The notes beneath the pieces were generated by a model. It was not told the DNA's origin. It worked only from the letters and a program-made list of their open reading frames with translations, and searched no databases. From Flavobacteriaceae bacterium (lineage in GTDB: Bacteria > Bacteroidota > Bacteroidia > Flavobacteriales > Flavobacteriaceae), in contig JAIEMH010000285.1 in NCBI GenBank assembly GCA_019752245.1, positions 1 to 11,349 on the forward strand: DNA of 11,349 nt, in the 5' to 3' direction. Positions 7,401 to 11,349 of this stretch are shown piece after piece. The first letter of the stretch is position 1, and each line of letters opens with the position of its first letter. The translations under genes were made by a program, and so were the position numbers.

Positions 7401-10148
7401 GCAAGTATTTCATTTGTGGTTCCAGAAAATGATTGGGGTAATTTTTTAATTCGTGTTTCCGATCCAAATGATGGTCACGCCACTGGAACGAGAGTTTACA
7501 TCGATTCGCCTTATTGGTCGGCTCGTTCTAAAAATGAAGATGGAAAAGCAGCAACAATGTTACGTTTTTCAACGGATAAAGAAAAATATGCTGTTGGTGA
7601 AACGGCTAAAATATTCTTCCCATCAAGTGAAGGCGGAAGAGCTTTAATTTCGGTAGAAAACGGAACTAAAGTCGTGAAAACACTTTGGGCAAAAACCAAA
7701 AAAGGTGAAACTAGTGTCGCATTACCAATTACTGGTGAAATGGCGCCAAATGTGTACATCAATGTAACTTTATTGCAACCGCACGCTTCTACTAAAAACG
7801 ATTCTCCTATAAGAATGTATGGAATTGTTCCAATAGAAGTAATTGATAAAAACACGGTATTAGAACCACAAATTTCAATGCCAAATGTGCTTCGTCCAGA
7901 GCAAACAGTGAACGTAAAAGTATCTGAAAAACAAGGCAAAGCAATGACTTATACCATTGCAGTAGTTGATGAAGGTTTGTTGGATTTAACGCGTTTCAAA
8001 ACTCCAAATGCTTGGGATAATTTCTATACTCGTGAAGCATTAGGCGTTAGAACTTGGGATATCTATGATGATGTAATTGGTGCTTATGGCGGAAAAGTAA
8101 ATCAGGTTTTCGCCATTGGTGGTGATGCCGATTTAGGTGGCGGAAAAGCTAAAAAAGCCAATCGTTTCAAACCAGTTGTGATGTATTTCGGACCATTTGA
8201 ATTAGGAAAAGGTGATTCTAAAACGCACAAAATAAAACTTCCAAAATATATTGGTTCGGTTCGTACCATGGTTGTAGCTGCCAATAAAGAAAATAGCGCT
8301 TATGGAATGGCCGAAAAGGCAACGCAAGTAAAAAGTCCGTTGATGGTTTTGGCTTCGTTGCCACGAAAAATTTCTCCATCAGAAAATGTTACGATTCCTG
8401 TTACGCTTTTTGCAACCGAGAAGAACATCAAAAATGTAACACTTCAAATCAAAACTAATACTGCTGTTAGAGTCGTAGGAAAAGCAAGTCAAATTGTAAC
8501 ATTCACTGAACCTGACGAGAAAATGGCGTATTTCAATTTGAATGTTGGCAACGTTACCGGACTTGGGAAAGTGCAAATTATCGCCACATCAGGAAAAGAA
8601 AAATCGGTTTATGATGTCGAAATTGACGTGACGAATCCAAATCCTGTTACAACAACTTACACCGATATTATTATTGAACCAAACAGTTCTAAAAAAATCT
8701 CTTGGGATTTATTTGGTGTAACCGGAAGTAATAAATCTAAAATGGAAGTTTCATCGGTTCCAACGGTTGATTTTAGTCGAAGATTGGATTATTTGATCCA
8801 ATATCCGCATGGTTGTGTGGAGCAAACTACATCGTCGGTTTTCCCACAATTGTATTTGAATGATGTAATGGATTTAGACGCCACTTACAAACAAAGAATT
8901 CAGAAAAATGTAACAGCAGGAATTCAAAAATTAGGAAATTTCCAAGTTGCAAATGGCGGATTTTCGTATTGGCCAGGAAATGCCGAAGCAGACGATTGGG
9001 GAACATCTTATGCAGGACATTTCTTAATTGAAGCTGAGAAAAAAGGATATGTTTTACCCATTTCTTTCAAAAATAAATGGATTTCTTACCAGAAAAAAAT
9101 GGCAAAACAATGGCGTTTTGAAAAACAATATGGTAACGATTTTGCACAAGCTTATCGTCTTTACACTTTAGCTATTGCAGGTTCAGCCGATTTAGCTTCG
9201 ATGAACAGACTTCGTGAAACGGTTGGAATTTCTAACGAAAGTAAATTGCGTTTGGCTGCAACTTATGCTATTATCAAACAAAATTCGGCAGGTTTGGGCT
9301 TATTGAGCAAATCAATGATTGACGAACAAAACGAAGAGGGTTATTACTATTATTATGGTTCGAACGAAAGAAATCGTGCCATGGCTTTGGAAACTTTAGT
9401 TTTATTGGGTCAAAAACAAAAAGCATTTGCAATGGCAACCAAATTAGCAAAAAATCTTTCTAGCAACCAATGGATGAGCACACAAACAACAGCTTACGGA
9501 TTGTATGCAATGTCGAAATTTGCACAAAGTAATGGTAGCAAAGGCGTTTCTGTTCAATATACTAATGGTGGAAAATCAGTTGTAATTACTACCAATAAAA
9601 CTATTGCTCAAAGAAATCTTGCTTTAGTTTCGGGTAAAAATTCGGTTACGATTAAGAACAACAAGAATAATACAATATTCGTTCGTGTCCTAAATAGTGG
9701 AATTCTTCCTGTTGGAAAAGAAAATGTAGTTCAAAATAACTTGACTGCCAATGTAGTTTTCAAAGACCGAAAAGGAAAAGCAATCTCAGTTACCAAAATA
9801 GCTCAAGGAACTGAATTCATTGCAGAAGTAACACTTACAAATCGTAAAAACGAACGAGTTGAAAACATTGCACTTTCGCAAATTCTACCTTCTGGATTTG
9901 AAATTGTAAATACACGTTATACTGAATTTGGAGAATCAACTTCTAATGTTGCTGATTATATTGACATTCGTGATGATAGAACCAATTATTATTTCGGTCT
10001 TCGTGGTGGCGAAACAAGAACGTTCAAAATCTTATTAAATGCTTCGTACTTAGGTAAATATTATTTACCAGGATTACAATGTGAAGCTATGTATGACAAT
10101 GAATTCTTGGCCCGAACTAAAGGCCAATGGGTTGAAGTGGTGAAGTAA
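4464..10148 (+). CDS. Alpha-2-macroglobulin family lipoprotein with thioester
   Basis: This is a large (1894 residues) periplasmic protease trap of the bacterial alpha-2-macroglobulin family, homologous to E. coli YfhM. The lipoprotein signal peptide ends in LHSC, giving lipidated Cys19. Series of Ig-like macroglobulin domains fill the first 1200 residues. Landmarks are LYGERGVWRPGD (671-682, MG2-type), a WWWD segment (946-949), the bait-region domain starting near 1031, and the A2M domain from about 1238 (VMYFGPFELG). The thioester is HGCVEQTTSS, with Cys1451 and Gln1454 expected to form the bond; it sits in the helical TED domain, which also carries NGGFSYWPG. A beta-sandwich closes the protein. 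Two inserts are unusual: an Ala/Val/Asp-rich stretch (about 300-352) and an acidic, Tyr-rich stretch (509-550) between Cys503 and Cys551. The gene precedes pbpC, the arrangement seen for yfhM-pbpC, where cleavage of the bait is thought to trap proteases during envelope damage. ATG 4464 is supported by the signal peptide. Confidence 0.95.
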   Translation: MKTSKLIGLFLAIFVLHSCSKKSAADFNSDFSLYKDYISSFSSGFVPVNSDFRVQLAFNKSDWKPNQELDDDLFDISPSVSGKIVALSNNTIAFIPKEKLEQNTLYQITLHLSQINDKTPKELADFNFSVKTIKQDFIVNTLDLQSYDKDTYYLNGTIKTADNLSFEDAQKLLQVTQNGDDLKVTFDKATSTATEFKFTIDKIKRFDDDSEITIAWDGDDVDIDQKGEVKYPIPGKNQFKVLDIKIGDENNQSLLINFSDPLKSDQDFKGLIAIENTNNLKFATMGNVLKVFFSNEAKNSEVDKGTSQAAVAVEAVVDTTAIAVDSAAVAVDAISDAVVEPVEEETVASEQSFAGTKLVEVFQGIESDYGFKMKKNYSEKLLFDQIKPGVKLVKSGTILPSSNNLKLNFEVANLNAIDVKVYKIYKNNIMQFLQDNEINGTRNLKQVSQAIAKTTIELKQNNLLNYSKWNTYALDLSKIIKPEPGAIYRVEFSYKKKYSLYKCGAATSEDENTTNEDDEEVDENDVNYSGENYDDYYYEEDYDYRDSQDPCTDYYFYNTKVGTNILASDLGVIAKRGTDKSVTIAVSDIVSTDPVSGATVTLYNYQQQKIADSSTDGDGMASFQLEKIAYFAIVTKGDQSTYVKLDDELSLSLSNFDVSGETLQKGLKGYLYGERGVWRPGDTLFLSFILNDNANKLPENHPIKIKLNDPNGKTVYQSVQKGTALSHYKFVVPTQSSAPTGNWEAVVSVGGARFYKSIKIETIKPNRLKIKNSFNGTMLSTSKNNINNIQVLWLHGAIAKDLKTEVQAKFSQQVTTFKGFDKYVFDDPTRNFSTEEINIFSGKVDGNGRASISIKPTLQGQAPGMLKAAFITKVYEQGGDVSTDVASTTYSPYQTYVGVKAPQPNKYGLLETGKANRFDIVALNENGKPKSVQNLDVRIYKLESRWWWDASNDNLSNYSSSTSTIAYKNFRVSTDYSGKASISFVVPENDWGNFLIRVSDPNDGHATGTRVYIDSPYWSARSKNEDGKAATMLRFSTDKEKYAVGETAKIFFPSSEGGRALISVENGTKVVKTLWAKTKKGETSVALPITGEMAPNVYINVTLLQPHASTKNDSPIRMYGIVPIEVIDKNTVLEPQISMPNVLRPEQTVNVKVSEKQGKAMTYTIAVVDEGLLDLTRFKTPNAWDNFYTREALGVRTWDIYDDVIGAYGGKVNQVFAIGGDADLGGGKAKKANRFKPVVMYFGPFELGKGDSKTHKIKLPKYIGSVRTMVVAANKENSAYGMAEKATQVKSPLMVLASLPRKISPSENVTIPVTLFATEKNIKNVTLQIKTNTAVRVVGKASQIVTFTEPDEKMAYFNLNVGNVTGLGKVQIIATSGKEKSVYDVEIDVTNPNPVTTTYTDIIIEPNSSKKISWDLFGVTGSNKSKMEVSSVPTVDFSRRLDYLIQYPHGCVEQTTSSVFPQLYLNDVMDLDATYKQRIQKNVTAGIQKLGNFQVANGGFSYWPGNAEADDWGTSYAGHFLIEAEKKGYVLPISFKNKWISYQKKMAKQWRFEKQYGNDFAQAYRLYTLAIAGSADLASMNRLRETVGISNESKLRLAATYAIIKQNSAGLGLLSKSMIDEQNEEGYYYYYGSNERNRAMALETLVLLGQKQKAFAMATKLAKNLSSNQWMSTQTTAYGLYAMSKFAQSNGSKGVSVQYTNGGKSVVITTNKTIAQRNLALVSGKNSVTIKNNKNNTIFVRVLNSGILPVGKENVVQNNLTANVVFKDRKGKAISVTKIAQGTEFIAEVTLTNRKNERVENIALSQILPSGFEIVNTRYTEFGESTSNVADYIDIRDDRTNYYFGLRGGETRTFKILLNASYLGKYYLPGLQCEAMYDNEFLARTKGQWVEVVK
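5364..5519 (+). repeat. Ala/Val/Asp/Glu-rich low-complexity insert with in-frame short repeats
   Basis: Residues 301-352 of the macroglobulin are almost entirely A, V, D, E, S and T. The DNA contains the decamer TTGCAGTTGA three times (5395-5404, 5428-5437, 5449-5458), spaced 33 and 21 bp apart, so each copy is in frame and encodes AVAV-D/E. It interrupts an Ig-like domain between VFFSNEAKN and FAGTKLVEVFQG and probably forms a flexible loop grown by repeat slippage. Confidence 0.6.
5988..6113 (+). other. Acidic, Tyr-rich insert flanked by two cysteines in the macroglobulin
   Basis: Residues 509-550 hold 20 Asp/Glu and 7 Tyr out of 42, with a single Arg. Cys503 and Cys551 bracket the segment and could form a disulfide closing a loop. 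The surrounding sequence (VEFSYKKKYSLYKC before, VGTNILASDLGVIAKRG after) is regular macroglobulin-domain sequence, so this is an exposed loop rather than a domain. Calcium or cation binding is possible but not shown. Confidence 0.6.
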
Positions 10149-10153
10149 TTTTT

Positions 10154-10260
10154 TAAACACAAAAGACACAAAGAAAGCAAAATGAAATTTTAAAATTTCT
10201 TTGTGTCTTCAATAATTCTTAATCTGAAAAGTTAAAAACTTTTGTGCCTTTTGTAGTTTA
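10154..10260. repeat. Compound inverted repeat between the macroglobulin gene and pbpC
   Basis: Three related copies of a CACAAAG-type motif lie in the 121-bp spacer, one direct and two inverted. The left arm (10163-10176) pairs perfectly over 14 bp with 10196-10209 across a 19-nt loop. The same left arm, extended to 10154-10172, also pairs with 10241-10260 (18 Watson-Crick pairs, one bulged A at 10255, one A-C mismatch). The two stems exclude each other. A 16-bp palindrome GAAATTTTAAAATTTC (10184-10199) and a small hairpin (10227-10243) lie inside. No long T run follows, so simple termination is not obvious. It resembles the CACAAAG-rich intergenic repeats I recall from Flavobacterium genomes. 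Confidence 0.75.
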
Positions 10261-10269
10261 AAACAAAAC

Positions 10270-11349
10270 ATGAAACAAAAAATTCAAGCGTTTCTTCAAC
10301 GCATTTTAAAATATATTAAATCCAACAAAAAGAAATCTGCTATTGCCTTTATTCTTCTTGTGGTTTACTATTTTTCATTGCCAAGAACACTTTTTGAAGA
10401 ACCTTATTCTACCGTTATAGAAAGTAATGATGGCGAATTGTTAGCGGCTAAAATTGCTCGCGATGGACAATGGCGTTTTCCTGCCAAAGACAGCATTCCA
10501 GATAAATTTAAAAAATGCATTGTTTATTATGAAGACGAACATTTCAACTATCATTGGGGTTTTAATCCTGTGGCGATGGTTAAAGCTATTCAACAAAATC
10601 GAAGCGCAGGAAAAGTAGTTCGTGGAGGAAGTACATTAACACAACAAGTCGTTCGTTTGTCTCGTAAAAACAAAAAACGAACTTATTTTGAAAAAGTAAT
10701 CGAAATCATTCTTGCTACCCGATTAGAATTTCGTCATTCTAAAGAAAAAATTTTAGAATTATACGCAGCACACGCACCTTACGGCGGAAATGTTGTTGGA
10801 CTCGAAATGGCTTCTTGGCGTTATTTTGGTGTACAATCGCACCAGCTTTCATGGGCAGAAACAGCTACTTTGGCAGTTTTACCCAATGCTCCGAGTTTGA
10901 TTTACCCAGGTAAAAACCAACAAAAATTACTCAAAAAACGCAATACACTTTTACTAAAATTATACAACGAAAAAGTTATTGATAAAATGACTTATCAACT
11001 ATCGGTACAAGAACCTTTGCCACAAAAACCTTATAATGTTCCGCAAATTGCGCCGCATTTATTACAACGAATTGCCAAATCTGATGAAGGAAAACGCATC
11101 AAAACTACGGTAGATATTTCGTTGCAAAATCGTGTGAATCAAATTGCTTCCTATTATTACAACCAATACAAGCAAAATGAAGTTCACAACCTAGCGATTA
11201 TGGTAATTGACATTCAAAATCGTAACATTATTAGCTATGTTGGAAATGCTCCAACGGACAAAGACCATGATAAAGATGTTGACATTATTTCGGCGCCACG
11301 AAGCACCGGGAGTATTTTGAAACCATTGTTATACGCTTCCATGCTTGAT
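10270..11349 (+). CDS. pbpC: Penicillin-binding protein 1C, N-terminal part (runs off the window)
   Basis: This is a bifunctional class A peptidoglycan synthase, truncated by the window edge after 360 codons; full-length members have about 770-800. A short cytoplasmic basic N-terminus is followed by one membrane anchor (about 23-37). The glycosyltransferase (GT51) domain shows EDEHFNYHWG with catalytic Glu88, GGSTLTQQ (119-126), and RLEFRHSKEKILELYAAHAPYGG (from 151; SKEKILE and Gly-Gly conserved). The transpeptidase domain begins near 255 (VPQIAPHLL) and its active-site SxxK is Ser348-Ile-Leu-Lys351 in RSTGSILKP, the PBP1C form. The KTG box and the C-terminal BiPBP_C domain lie outside the window. 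The gene follows the alpha-2-macroglobulin gene by 121 bp on the same strand, as in the yfhM-pbpC pair, which suggests co-transcription and joint action in envelope repair. The ATG has no Shine-Dalgarno sequence, only an A-rich leader. Confidence 0.94.
   Translation, partial: MKQKIQAFLQRILKYIKSNKKKSAIAFILLVVYYFSLPRTLFEEPYSTVIESNDGELLAAKIARDGQWRFPAKDSIPDKFKKCIVYYEDEHFNYHWGFNPVAMVKAIQQNRSAGKVVRGGSTLTQQVVRLSRKNKKRTYFEKVIEIILATRLEFRHSKEKILELYAAHAPYGGNVVGLEMASWRYFGVQSHQLSWAETATLAVLPNAPSLIYPGKNQQKLLKKRNTLLLKLYNEKVIDKMTYQLSVQEPLPQKPYNVPQIAPHLLQRIAKSDEGKRIKTTVDISLQNRVNQIASYYYNQYKQNEVHNLAIMVIDIQNRNIISYVGNAPTDKDHDKDVDIISAPRSTGSILKPLLYASMLD

Noticed and set aside
7511..7939. 142-codon open frame on the minus strand
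   Set aside because: It lies wholly antisense to the macroglobulin coding sequence, with composition explained by that gene; no domain, promoter or start context was seen.
10196..10260. Rho-independent terminator ending the macroglobulin transcript
   Set aside because: The hairpins are real but none is followed by a T tract of the usual length, so a terminator call is not supported; they are reported as a compound inverted repeat.

Overview
The window looks like a chromosomal segment of a Flavobacteriaceae bacterium, most likely Flavobacterium or a close relative. The DNA is AT-rich. The first gene ends in a type IX secretion (T9SS) sorting domain, there is a DUF3078 outer-membrane protein, and two start sites are preceded by the Bacteroidota -7 promoter element TAnnTTTG. 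No tRNA, rRNA, CRISPR array, insertion sequence or phage gene was seen. The genes are tightly packed: the longest gene-free stretches are 153 bp (4311-4463) and 121 bp (10149-10269).

Layout. Bases 2-1006 (+) hold the C-terminal part of a secreted M36 (fungalysin-type) zinc metalloprotease whose 5' end lies outside the window. A perfect-palindrome, probably bidirectional, terminator (1027-1055) separates it from two convergent minus-strand genes: a DUF3078 beta-barrel protein (1061-2011) and, upstream of it, dxs (2048-3829). The dxs gene is divergent from tadA (3867-4310, +). The 37 bp between their start codons carry two outward-facing TAnnTTTG elements arranged symmetrically around a GAATT-G-AATTC dyad, each only 4 nt from its ATG.

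The right half is an envelope-defence locus. A 1894-residue lipoprotein of the bacterial alpha-2-macroglobulin family (4464-10148) has an intact CVEQ thioester motif. After a 121-bp spacer with a compound inverted repeat comes the start of pbpC, encoding penicillin-binding protein 1C (10270 to the window end, incomplete). This pairing is the well-known yfhM-pbpC arrangement. The proposed roles are trapping of hostile proteases that enter the periplasm (macroglobulin) and peptidoglycan synthesis or repair (PBP1C).

The protein-coding content is of recognised families and I do not see a new multigene system. The least explained features are the symmetric dxs/tadA promoter region, the two mutually exclusive hairpins possible between the macroglobulin gene and pbpC, and two low-complexity inserts in the macroglobulin.
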